Below are positions 24,706 through 32,528 of a DNA stretch of 64,000 nt, in pieces. Position 1 is the first letter of the stretch. Every line of letters starts with the position of its first letter. The DNA comes from Streptomyces yangpuensis. GTDB lineage: Bacteria; Actinomycetota; Actinomycetes; Streptomycetales; Streptomycetaceae. The position numbers and the translations under genes are program-made. Under the pieces are notes generated by a model. The model saw nothing but the letters and a program-made list of their open reading frames with translations, was not told the DNA's origin and ran no database searches. The DNA lies in NCBI RefSeq assembly GCF_001005295.1, contig NZ_LBMK01000004.1, positions 88,737-152,736 on the forward strand. The letters run 5' to 3'.

Positions 24706-26325
24706 ATGGCCAAGATCATTGCGTTCGACGAGGAGGCCCGCCGCGGCCTCGAGCGTGGCATGAACCAGCTCGCCGACGCCGTCAAGGTCACCCTTGGCCC
24801 CAAGGGTCGCAACGTCGTCCTTGAGAAGAAGTGGGGCGCCCCCACGATCACCAACGATGGTGTCTCCATCGCCAAGGAGATCGAGCTCGAGGACCCGTAC
24901 GAGAAGATCGGCGCCGAGCTGGTCAAGGAAGTCGCCAAGAAGACGGACGACGTCGCCGGCGACGGTACGACCACCGCCACGGTCCTGGCCCAGGCGCTCG
25001 TCCGCGAGGGCCTGCGCAACGTGGCCGCCGGTGCCAACCCGATGGCCCTCAAGCGTGGTATCGAGAAGGCCGTCGAGGCCGTCTCCGCCGCCCTGCTCGC
25101 CCAGGCCAAGGATGTCGAGACCAAGGAGCAGATCGCTTCCACGGCCTCCATCTCCGCCGCCGACACCCAGATCGGCGAGCTCATCGCCGAGGCCATGGAC
25201 AAGGTCGGCAAGGAAGGCGTCATCACCGTCGAGGAGTCCCAGACCTTCGGTCTGGAGCTGGAGCTCACCGAGGGTATGCGCTTCGACAAGGGCTACATCT
25301 CGGCGTACTTCGCCACCGACATGGAGCGCATGGAGTCGTCCCTCGACGACCCGTACATCCTGATCGTCAACTCCAAGATCGGCTCGGTCAAGGACCTGCT
25401 GCCGCTCCTGGAGAAGGTCATGCAGTCCGGCAAGCCGCTGCTGATCATCGCCGAGGACGTCGAGGGCGAGGCCCTGTCGACCCTGGTCGTCAACAAGATC
25501 CGCGGCACCTTCAAGTCCGTCGCCGTCAAGGCCCCGGGCTTCGGCGACCGCCGCAAGGCCATGCTCGGCGACATCGCCATCCTCACCGGCGGCACGGTCA
25601 TCTCCGAGGAGGTCGGCCTCAAGCTGGAGAACGCCGGTCTCGACCTGCTCGGCCGCGCCCGCAAGGTCGTCATCACCAAGGACGAGACGACCATCGTCGA
25701 CGGTGCCGGTGACAGCGACCAGGTCGCCGGTCGCGTGAACCAGATCCGTGCCGAGATCGAGAACTCCGACTCGGACTACGACCGCGAGAAGCTCCAGGAG
25801 CGCCTCGCGAAGCTGGCCGGCGGCGTGGCCGTCATCAAGGCCGGTGCCGCGACCGAGGTCGAGCTCAAGGAGCGCAAGCACCGCATCGAGGACGCCGTTC
25901 GCAACGCGAAGGCGGCCGTCGAGGAGGGCATCGTCGCCGGTGGTGGCGTGGCCCTGCTGCAGGCCTCCGCGGTCTTCGAGAAGCTGGAGCTCGACGGTGA
26001 CGAGGCGACCGGCGCCAACGCCGTGAAGCTCGCGCTGGAGGCCCCGCTGAAGCAGATCGCCGTCAACGGTGGTCTCGAGGGCGGCGTCGTCGTCGAGAAG
26101 GTGCGCAACCTCCCGATCGGTCACGGCCTGAACGCCGCGTCCGGCGAGTACGTCGACATGATCGCCGAGGGCATCATCGACCCGGCGAAGGTCACGCGCT
26201 CCGCGCTGCAGAACGCCGCGTCGATCGCCGCGCTGTTCCTGACCACCGAGGCCGTCATCGCCGACAAGCCGGAGAAGGCCGCGGCCGCTCCGGGCGGCAT
26301 GCCGGGCGGTGACATGGACTTCTGA
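24706..26325 (+). CDS. groEL2: Chaperonin GroEL2 (60 kDa), monocistronic
   Basis: The 539-residue chaperonin has the full GroEL sequence: AKIIAFDEEARRGLERGMN, then VTLGPKGRNVVLEKKWGAP and the ATPase segment DVAGDGTTTATVLAQAL. The apical domain begins ETKEQIASTASISA. The C-terminal equatorial half has ARAAGGG-like AIVAGGGVALLQ and the tail ends PGGMPGGDMDF, a Gly/Met-rich tail rather than the His-rich tail of actinobacterial GroEL1. No groES precedes it, as expected for the second Streptomyces groEL. Expression is controlled by two CIRCE elements, and about 130 bases of leader separate them from the ATG. GGGAGGAC lies ten bases before the start. Confidence 0.96.
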   Translation: MAKIIAFDEEARRGLERGMNQLADAVKVTLGPKGRNVVLEKKWGAPTITNDGVSIAKEIELEDPYEKIGAELVKEVAKKTDDVAGDGTTTATVLAQALVREGLRNVAAGANPMALKRGIEKAVEAVSAALLAQAKDVETKEQIASTASISAADTQIGELIAEAMDKVGKEGVITVEESQTFGLELELTEGMRFDKGYISAYFATDMERMESSLDDPYILIVNSKIGSVKDLLPLLEKVMQSGKPLLIIAEDVEGEALSTLVVNKIRGTFKSVAVKAPGFGDRRKAMLGDIAILTGGTVISEEVGLKLENAGLDLLGRARKVVITKDETTIVDGAGDSDQVAGRVNQIRAEIENSDSDYDREKLQERLAKLAGGVAVIKAGAATEVELKERKHRIEDAVRNAKAAVEEGIVAGGGVALLQASAVFEKLELDGDEATGANAVKLALEAPLKQIAVNGGLEGGVVVEKVRNLPIGHGLNAASGEYVDMIAEGIIDPAKVTRSALQNAASIAALFLTTEAVIADKPEKAAAAPGGMPGGDMDF

Positions 26326-26356
26326 TCGGCCTGACGGTTGATCGGCTGTTCTCGAA

Positions 26357-26390
26357 CGAGGGCGGCACCCCGACGGGGGTGCCGCCCTCG
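26357..26390 (+). terminator. Terminator after groEL2
   Basis: Perfect 15-base stem (26357-26371 with 26376-26390) with a 4-base GACG loop, about 30 bases after the stop. Confidence 0.9.
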
Positions 26391-26397
26391 GGCGTTC

Positions 26398-26445
26398 CCG
26401 GAACCGGAACCAGAGCCGGAACCGGAGCCGGAACCGGAGCCGGAA
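26398..26445. repeat. Hexanucleotide tandem array (CCGGAA/CCGGAG)
   Basis: Eight consecutive 6-base units alternate between CCGGAA and CCGGAG, with one CCAGAG. They lie in the 328-base gap (26326-26653) after groEL2, where I see no other feature besides the terminator. Confidence 0.85.
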
Positions 26446-26653
26446 CGGTCAGAACGCGGTGTCGAGCGCGAAGGGTGTGGCCCGCTCGATCATGATCGTC
26501 ACCGTATTCGTCCGGGATGGCGTGCAGCGCTGAGCCCGTGCCGTTCAAGGCTAGTGTCGCGGCGGGGGCCCCGCCCGGTCCTCGGGGCGGCCCCCTCGAT
26601 CGGGTGGTGAAAACCGCTGGCCGGGGTGGGCGGGGGCGTGTGAACGTACGGCT

Positions 26654-27247
26654 ATGGGCACCTCCGTCGCTTATCCCGTGCTGCGCACCACCGATCCCGC
26701 CGAGGCGTACGCGAAGGCGAGACATCTGTGCGGGCTGCTGGCCACGCGGTACGCGCAGGTGTACGTGGGGGCCGAGCTGCGGACGGTCGCGGACGTGCGG
26801 CGGATGGCGGCCCTGTTGCGGGACGCGATCTACGACCATGCGGAGATCCGCACGCACCCCGTGACGGGTGAGCCCGTCTATTTCGGTCTGGATGTACGGA
26901 CGGCCACCGACGCGGAACTGGCGGGGGAGGTGCCGCTGCGGTTCTCCCACGAGGAGCTGCCGGACCGGGTCCGTGACGAGGACTTCGTGCGTGCCGTGGG
27001 CGCCGGACCGGCCTCCGTGCGGTGGGAGGGGTGCTGGCCCGACGAGCCCGAGCTGGGCTCCTTCCCCTCGCCGGCGTACGACGGCGTGCAACTGGTCCTC
27101 AACAGCGAAGCGTGCGACTGGTGTGAGCAGGTCGCCGGGGTCCACACGCTCTACGTCCACGTGACCAAGCACGGCGACCCCGGCCGGGCCGAGCGGCTCG
27201 CCGCCGCGATCGGCGGGGCCGTGCTGGGCGAGCCGGAGCAGGGCTGA
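26654..27247 (+). CDS. Protein of unknown function, paralogue of the next gene
   Basis: This 197-residue, probably cytoplasmic protein was not recognised as any characterised family. It and the following protein share a start (MGTSVAYPVLRTTDPAEAY versus MGSSRAYPVYRTDDLGEAH), the central W-G/E-x-W-P segment (EGCWPDEPE versus YGAWPLVPE), and an identical end (LAAAIGGAVLG). They are therefore tandem duplicates. Its extra central part has VYFGLDVRTATDAELAGEVP and a Cys pair in EACDWCEQ. There is one base between its stop and the next start region. No signal peptide or membrane helix is seen. Confidence 0.6.
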   Translation: MGTSVAYPVLRTTDPAEAYAKARHLCGLLATRYAQVYVGAELRTVADVRRMAALLRDAIYDHAEIRTHPVTGEPVYFGLDVRTATDAELAGEVPLRFSHEELPDRVRDEDFVRAVGAGPASVRWEGCWPDEPELGSFPSPAYDGVQLVLNSEACDWCEQVAGVHTLYVHVTKHGDPGRAERLAAAIGGAVLGEPEQG

Positions 27248-27248
27248 G

Positions 27249-27809
27249 GTGGGGAGTTCGCGGGCCTACCCCGTGTACCGGACCGATGATCTCGGGGAGG
27301 CTCATCGGCGGGCCCGGGTGCTCTGCGCGCGGATGCGGCCGCTCGAACCGGAGATGTGGCTGTGCGCGCAGGCGACCACCGTCACGCAGGCCCGGTCGCT
27401 CGGGGCCCTCCTGCCGACCGGCATGTTCGAGCCGTCCTACGACTGGGCTGCGGACACCTGGTACCTGGGGGCCGCCCTGCCCGGCGGCGACCGGGAGCTG
27501 GCGGCCGTGCTGCCGCTGACCGTGGACTCGTACGCGGCTCCGGGCCCGGTCGAGGGGGCGCTCCTGCGGACGCTGGGGGAGGGCGCGGCCACCTTGCTCT
27601 GGTACGGGGCCTGGCCCTTGGTCCCCGAGATACCGTCCCACACGGCCGACCCGGCCAACCAGCGCGTGGAGCTGGACGTCAACGGGGAGCACCCCGACGG
27701 GCGGCACACGGTGTACGTGCACTTCCGGTCCGCCGACGAGGTCGGTGCGGCGCATCTCGCCGCGGCCATCGGAGGAGCGGTGCTGGGGCCCGTACAGATC
27801 GGCCGCTGA
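27249..27809 (+). CDS. Protein of unknown function, paralogue of the previous gene
   Basis: The 186-residue protein has a GTG start one base after the previous stop, so the pair is certainly co-transcribed. It shares the start and the LAAAIGGAVLGPVQ ending with its neighbour but has lost the Cys pair. In its place is ELDVNGEHPDGRHTVYVHF. The conserved strand-rich C-terminal third, ending in a helix and AIGGAVLG, suggests a compact alpha/beta fold. I cannot assign a function. Duplicated genes with divergent middles may form a heterodimer. Confidence 0.6.
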   Translation: MGSSRAYPVYRTDDLGEAHRRARVLCARMRPLEPEMWLCAQATTVTQARSLGALLPTGMFEPSYDWAADTWYLGAALPGGDRELAAVLPLTVDSYAAPGPVEGALLRTLGEGAATLLWYGAWPLVPEIPSHTADPANQRVELDVNGEHPDGRHTVYVHFRSADEVGAAHLAAAIGGAVLGPVQIGR

Positions 27810-27921
27810 CGCCGGAGCGCGCCCGCGCCGCGCGTGCGGCCCGTGCCGCCGGTGGCGCCCGCGCCGTTCGGCATGCGGGCGGGCCCGGTGCCGGCCGCCG
27901 GGGTCGGCATAGGCTGGGCGC

Positions 27922-28524
27922 ATGGCTGACCTCTTCGTCAAGATCTGCGGGCTCAGGACCGCGCCGGACGTCGACGCCGCGGTGGCGGCCGGGGCCGATG
28001 CCGTCGGGTTCGTGTTCGCGCCCGGCAGCCCCCGTACGGTCGACGCGGCCACCGCGCGCGAGCTGGCGGCGCGGGTACCGGACAGCGTGCTGACCGTCGG
28101 GGTGTTCCGCGGGCAGTCCGTCGAGGAGGTGCGCCGGTTCGCCGAGGAGAGCGGTGTGCGGGGTGTGCAACTGCACGGCGAGGAGGGCCCCGAGGACTTC
28201 GCGGCGCTGCGCGCCGAGGGCCGCACCCTGCTGCGGGCCACCGCCGGTCGCGTGCGGCGCTGCGGTGAGTACGGCGAGGACCTGCTGCTGCTCGACGCCC
28301 CCGACCCGGGCTCCGGCAAGCCGTGGAACTGGGGGGCGGCGGACTTCACCGCGCCCGAGGGGCGGTGGCTGCTGGCCGGCGGGCTGAATCCGGGCAACGT
28401 GCGCGAGGCGCTCGCGGCCACCGCGGCGTGGGGCGTGGACGTGTCCAGCGGTGTGGAGCGGGAGCGCGGGGTGAAGTCGCCCGACCTGATCCGCGCCTTC
28501 GTCGACGCGGCCCGCGGCAGGTGA
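27922..28524 (+). CDS. trpF: Phosphoribosylanthranilate isomerase TrpF
   Basis: The 200-residue (beta/alpha)8 enzyme catalyses the Amadori rearrangement in tryptophan biosynthesis. The general-base Cys is in LFVKICGLRTAPDV (residue 9) and the general-acid Asp is in LLLLDAPDPGSG (about residue 125). Other family blocks are ADAVGFVFAPGSPR, VGVFRGQSVEEV, VRGVQLHGEE and the phosphate-binding ends LLAGGLNPGNV and GVDVSSGVER. Streptomyces normally lack trpF and use the dual HisA/TrpF enzyme PriA, so a separate gene here, away from any trp operon, is notable. It could be horizontally gained or serve a secondary-metabolite anthranilate route. Confidence 0.9.
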   Translation: MADLFVKICGLRTAPDVDAAVAAGADAVGFVFAPGSPRTVDAATARELAARVPDSVLTVGVFRGQSVEEVRRFAEESGVRGVQLHGEEGPEDFAALRAEGRTLLRATAGRVRRCGEYGEDLLLLDAPDPGSGKPWNWGAADFTAPEGRWLLAGGLNPGNVREALAATAAWGVDVSSGVERERGVKSPDLIRAFVDAARGR

Positions 28525-28647
28525 CGGGCCGCGTGGTCGACGCCACGGGTGGCTCCGGTCTCTGACCGGCCCGCAACACCGCCGGTGTTGCCACCGCCGT
28601 CCCCCTCGACGCGGACGCGCCGCGCGGGGCGGTGTGACGCCTGCGCG

Positions 28648-30336
28648 TCAGGAGGCCGCGCGCCAGATCGTCATGTCGGCCCTGAGCCAGCTGGGGTCCT
28701 TCGACAGGCCCGGGGCCGACTTGATCCCGATGACGAACAGCGCGATGTCCCCGGACGGGTGCTTCACGCAGACCTCGCTGCCGGCCGCCAGGACGTGCAG
28801 CGTCAGATCGTTCTGACGGGCGAACCTCAGCTGTTCGCGGCACGTTTCGAGGTTTCCGGTGCCCGCCTTCTGCGGCATGGAGAACACGCTCGCGTCGCTC
28901 TCCATCTCGCACCCGCTGGCCATCCCGCACTTCATACGGATGTCGCCCGTCCGGTCACCGTCCTCGTGCTGGACGGGTTCCTTGAAGCTGATGGAGTTCT
29001 CCTCGTTCAGCTCCAGCCCGGGGTAGGGCATGGGCTTCGGCGGCTGGGACGCGCTCGGCGTCGGGGTGGGGGCCGGGGCGGAGCCGAGCGCCGCCGGGGC
29101 CGGGCCGGACGCCTTGGCCGCCGCCGCCTCGCGGTCGGCCGCCCGGTCCGTGACGTCCATGAGCTTCCAGCCCAGTCCGCCGAGCGTGAGCGCACCCGTG
29201 ACCGCCGCCACGGTGGCGACCCGCGCGGTCCGCCGCCGCCTGCTCCCCGCCGCCGTTGCCGCCGAGGCGGCTGCTGCGGTCGACGTGGCCGGCGCCGCGG
29301 CTCCCGCCGGGACGGGGGTCACGTGCGCCCCGCCCGGCGCGGCGGCGTCCCCGGTGGTGTCCCCCGCGTCCCCGGCGGCGTCCGACGTGGTGTCCGGCGA
29401 GGCGGGCCGCGGCTGAGGCCGCGGCTGCGGCTTTGCGACCGGCGCCGGTATCTCCTCGTCCAGGCCGGCGACCTCCCGCCAGACGGCCGGTCCGGCGCCC
29501 GCGGCCGCCTCCTCGCCCAGGTACGCGCGGCACCACGCCAGGACCTCCGCCGGGGTGGCCCGTTCCTCCGGGCCGGCGGCCAGGCACAGCGCGAACAGCG
29601 GGCGCAGCCGCTCCGGCAGCAGCATCAGGTCGGGCTTGGAGTGCACGATCCGGAACAGCACCGTCATGGAGGGGCCGTCCCCGTACAGCGGCTTGCCCAG
29701 CGCCGCGAACGCCGCCGTCTGGCCCAGCGCGAAGACGTCGGTGGCCGGCGTGGTCTCGCCGGCCAGCCCCTGCTCGGGGGCCATGTACTGGGGTGTGCCG
29801 ATGGTGTGGCCCGTGGCGGTGGCCGTCAGGCCGGAGGCCTGGGAGATGCCGAAGTCGATGACGCGGGGCCCGTCGGCGGCGAGCAGTACGTTGGACGGCT
29901 TCAGGTCCCGGTGCACGATGCCCGCACCGTGTACGGCCACGAGTGCCTCGGCCACGCCCGCCATCAGCCACACCACCGCGGCCTCCGGCAGCGGCCCGCG
30001 CCGGGCGACGGCCTCCGACAGCGAGGGACCGGGCACGTACACGGTGGCCAGCCACGGCGGTGTCGCCTCCGCGTCGGCGTCGATCAGCTCGGCCGTGTAC
30101 GCCCCCCGGACCCGCCGCGCGGCCTCCACCTCCCGGCGGAAGCGCCGCCGGAAGGTCGGGTCGTCGGCCAGATCGGGATGCACCACCTTGATCGCGACGG
30201 GCCGGCCACCCTGGGTGTGCGACAGGTAGACCCGGCCCATGCCCCCCGACCCGAGCCGGGCGGCGAGGCGGTAGCCGCCCACGGTCCGCGGATCGTCAGC
30301 CCGCAGCGGCTGGAAAACTTCGGTCGCGCTGTTCAT
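28648..30336 (-). CDS. Membrane-bound Ser/Thr protein kinase (PASTA-less STPK)
   Basis: The 562-residue kinase has a complete Hanks-type domain (about residues 20-280): glycine loop RLGSGGMGRVYLS, ATP lysine VAIKVV, catalytic loop IVHRDLKPSNVLL, DFGIS, and GTPQYMAPEQG. A Pro/Ala/Thr-rich juxtamembrane stretch follows. A single transmembrane helix is near residue 390 (VATVAAVTGALTLGGLGW). The roughly 150-residue extracellular part has Cys residues (MKCGMASGCE, LETCREQL, EVCVKH) that could form disulfides. No PASTA repeats are present, so the ligand is unknown. I chose ATG 30336 because GGGGGAGA lies upstream; the longer frame has no site. Confidence 0.87.
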   Translation of the reverse strand: MNSATEVFQPLRADDPRTVGGYRLAARLGSGGMGRVYLSHTQGGRPVAIKVVHPDLADDPTFRRRFRREVEAARRVRGAYTAELIDADAEATPPWLATVYVPGPSLSEAVARRGPLPEAAVVWLMAGVAEALVAVHGAGIVHRDLKPSNVLLAADGPRVIDFGISQASGLTATATGHTIGTPQYMAPEQGLAGETTPATDVFALGQTAAFAALGKPLYGDGPSMTVLFRIVHSKPDLMLLPERLRPLFALCLAAGPEERATPAEVLAWCRAYLGEEAAAGAGPAVWREVAGLDEEIPAPVAKPQPRPQPRPASPDTTSDAAGDAGDTTGDAAAPGGAHVTPVPAGAAAPATSTAAAASAATAAGSRRRRTARVATVAAVTGALTLGGLGWKLMDVTDRAADREAAAAKASGPAPAALGSAPAPTPTPSASQPPKPMPYPGLELNEENSISFKEPVQHEDGDRTGDIRMKCGMASGCEMESDASVFSMPQKAGTGNLETCREQLRFARQNDLTLHVLAAGSEVCVKHPSGDIALFVIGIKSAPGLSKDPSWLRADMTIWRAAS

Positions 30337-30441
30337 CGGTCTCCCCCCGACCCACGCCCCGACCAACCGATGGGTTGATCCACGTAACCCTAAGCGCCGG
30401 GCGGGAACGGCAACGTGCCGGGGAGCGGGTCCGTGCCCGGG

Positions 30442-30861
30442 TCAGGGCCGGTGGTCCGGCCGGCCCGCGGTGCCGAACGAGGACACGCCGCCGTCCTCCT
30501 GGACGGACTCCACACCGGGAAGGACGTGCAGGGCCATGACCTGGCCGGGGGTCAGCCGGGCGGAGAAGCCGTGCAGGGCGGTGCGGAAGACGTAGTCCGG
30601 GGAGGCCCCGACCATCCTGGCGACCGCCCTCGGGTCGGCGTCCTTGTGGACGGTGACGATGTACGGGGCTTCGTCGCCGGCGACCGCACGGGCCACGGGC
30701 ACGGACACGGGAGCGGGAGCGGTTGCGAAGGCAGTCACGGAGGCGGCGACGGGAGCGGCGAGGGCGGCCGAGGCCGCGGGGAGGGCGGTGACGGCGGCCA
30801 GCGCGGCGGCGGTCGCGACCAGGGGCAGGGCTCGGCCCGCCCGGCTCAGGAGGATGCGCAT
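30442..30861 (-). CDS. Secreted stand-alone I9 (subtilase propeptide-like) inhibitor
   Basis: The 139-residue protein has a signal peptide (LPLVATAAALAAVTALP) and then an Ala-rich linker. Its C-terminal part is a bare peptidase-inhibitor I9 domain: YIVTVHKDADPRAVARMVGA, YVFRTALHGFSARLT, and the closing VESVQEDGGV. This fold is the N-terminal propeptide of subtilases, where it acts as chaperone and inhibitor. The same pattern occurs in the divergent subtilase (YIVTLAKSVDPAKVAESVGA, ALNGFAAPLT). No catalytic domain follows. I infer an exported inhibitor or chaperone of subtilisin-like proteases. Confidence 0.78.
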   Translation of the reverse strand: MRILLSRAGRALPLVATAAALAAVTALPAASAALAAPVAASVTAFATAPAPVSVPVARAVAGDEAPYIVTVHKDADPRAVARMVGASPDYVFRTALHGFSARLTPGQVMALHVLPGVESVQEDGGVSSFGTAGRPDHRP

Positions 30862-31260
30862 GCAGGGAGGGCATCACGTGCCGCGCGGCGGGTCAAAGAC
30901 GTCCCGGGGTGTGGCGGGGGCACAGGCGGCGCGCCCGCCGTGCGCCCCCTGGAGTGGTGGCGGCCCGTACGGGTGATCTTGCCGCGACGGCCATCGGAGG
31001 CACGGCCGGGCGGGGCAGGCCCGGCGGCAGAGGTGGTTAACCCTTTCTGCAGCGTTCAGGGACGCCGAACCGACAGGACCGCGGGCCGATCGGCCGGCCG
31101 GGGGCAGCGGTTCAAGCCGCGCCGAGCAGCCGCCCGATGCAAGGAGGGGCCGCTCCCGCGGAGGTGTCCGTCGCCGCGGGCGCGGCTTCACCCATGCCAC
31201 CCATGCCACCCCTCCGTCCCCGCACCCCGCACCCCGCACCCCGCAAGGGAGTCCCCTTTC
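30862..31260. other. Divergent promoter region between the I9 inhibitor and subtilase genes
   Basis: These 399 bases have no gene I can support. Short repeats occur near the subtilase start: two copies of ATGCCACCC (about 31193-31211) and a run of ACCCCGC units (about 31221-31243). AAGGGAG (31244-31250) is the ribosome-binding site. A shared regulatory region for both genes is likely. Confidence 0.45.
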
Positions 31261-32442
31261 ATGCGCATGCTCGCCCGCCTCGCCACCGCAGCCCTCCTCA
31301 CCGTCACCCCGGTGGCGGCCGGTACGGCCTCCGCCGCAGGCCCTGAGCCGACCCCGGCGCCGCTGATCACCTCCACGAACGCCATCGCCGGCAGCTACAT
31401 CGTCACGCTCGCCAAGTCCGTCGATCCCGCGAAGGTCGCGGAGTCCGTCGGCGCGACGGCGAAGTTCACCTACGAGACGGCGCTGAACGGCTTCGCCGCG
31501 CCCCTCACCGAGAAGCAGCTGAAGATGGTCCGGCACACCCGCGGCGTGTTGTCCGTGGCCCAGGACGGGCAGGTGACCGGTCCGCCGGCGCCGCCCAGCG
31601 GAGTCACGACCAAGGCGCCCTCGAACTCCTGGGGCCTGGACCGGATCGACCAGAGATTCCTGCCGCTGGACAACACGTTCAGCCCCAACACCAACGGCCA
31701 GGGCGTGACCGCGTTCATCCTCGACAGCGGCATCGACTACCGCCATCCCGAGTTCGGCGGCCGGGCGCTCTTCGGCTTCGACGCCATCGGGGACGGCCGC
31801 AACGGCCAGGACTGCCACGGCCACGGCACGCACGTCGCGGGCACGGTCGGCGGCACCAACGTGGGCGTGGCGCACAAGGTGACCCTCGTCAGCGTCCGGG
31901 TCCTCGGCTGCGACAACAGGGGTTCCTGGTCGGGGATCATCGCCGGCCTGGACTGGGTGGCCGCGAACGCCCGCCAGCCCGCCGTCCTGAACGGCTCGCT
32001 GGGAGGGGACCGCTTCGAACCGGTCAACAACGCCACCGCCGCGCTGTTCGACCGGGGTGTGCTGCCGATCGTCGCGGCCGGCAACGACAACCGGGACGCC
32101 CGCTTCGTCTCGCCCGCCTCCACCCCCAACGCGGTGACCGTCGGCGCGACCAACCGCTTCGACCAGGAGACGGACTTCTCCAACTGGGGCGAGCTCCTCG
32201 ACCTCTACGCCCCCGGCCAGGACATCGTCTCCGCGCGGATCGGCGGCGGCACGGTGTCGCTGAACGGCACCTCCATGGCCGCCCCGCACGTCACCGGTGT
32301 GGCCGCCCTCTACAAGGCCGCGCACCCCAGCGCCCGCCCGGCCGAGGTCGCGAACTTCCTGAAGAACGAGGCCACCGAGGACGTCATCCAGAACCTCAGC
32401 GACAACGGCCCCGACAAGCTGCTGTTCACCAACGGCCTCTGA
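31261..32442 (+). CDS. Secreted subtilisin-like serine protease (S8)
   Basis: The 393-residue preproenzyme has a signal peptide (ATAALLTVTPVAAGTASAA), an I9 propeptide (YIVTLAKSVDPAKVAESVGA to VLSVAQDGQV) and a proteinase-K-type catalytic domain. Catalytic residues are Asp in FILDSGIDYRHPEF, His in CHGHGTHVAGTVGGT and Ser in LNGTSMAAPHVTGVAALY; the oxyanion Asn is in PIVAAGNDNRDA. It ends shortly after the catalytic domain, without a C-terminal beta-sandwich. It is exported and self-activating. A stand-alone inhibitor of the same propeptide type is encoded divergently 399 bases away. Confidence 0.94.
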   Translation: MRMLARLATAALLTVTPVAAGTASAAGPEPTPAPLITSTNAIAGSYIVTLAKSVDPAKVAESVGATAKFTYETALNGFAAPLTEKQLKMVRHTRGVLSVAQDGQVTGPPAPPSGVTTKAPSNSWGLDRIDQRFLPLDNTFSPNTNGQGVTAFILDSGIDYRHPEFGGRALFGFDAIGDGRNGQDCHGHGTHVAGTVGGTNVGVAHKVTLVSVRVLGCDNRGSWSGIIAGLDWVAANARQPAVLNGSLGGDRFEPVNNATAALFDRGVLPIVAAGNDNRDARFVSPASTPNAVTVGATNRFDQETDFSNWGELLDLYAPGQDIVSARIGGGTVSLNGTSMAAPHVTGVAALYKAAHPSARPAEVANFLKNEATEDVIQNLSDNGPDKLLFTNGL

Positions 32443-32528
32443 TCCGCGCCCCGATGAGCTGATGCCCCGACGGACCATGACCCGACCCCTGTCGGCGCGG
32501 CCGGTTAGGCTCGCCGCCAGGGGGGATC

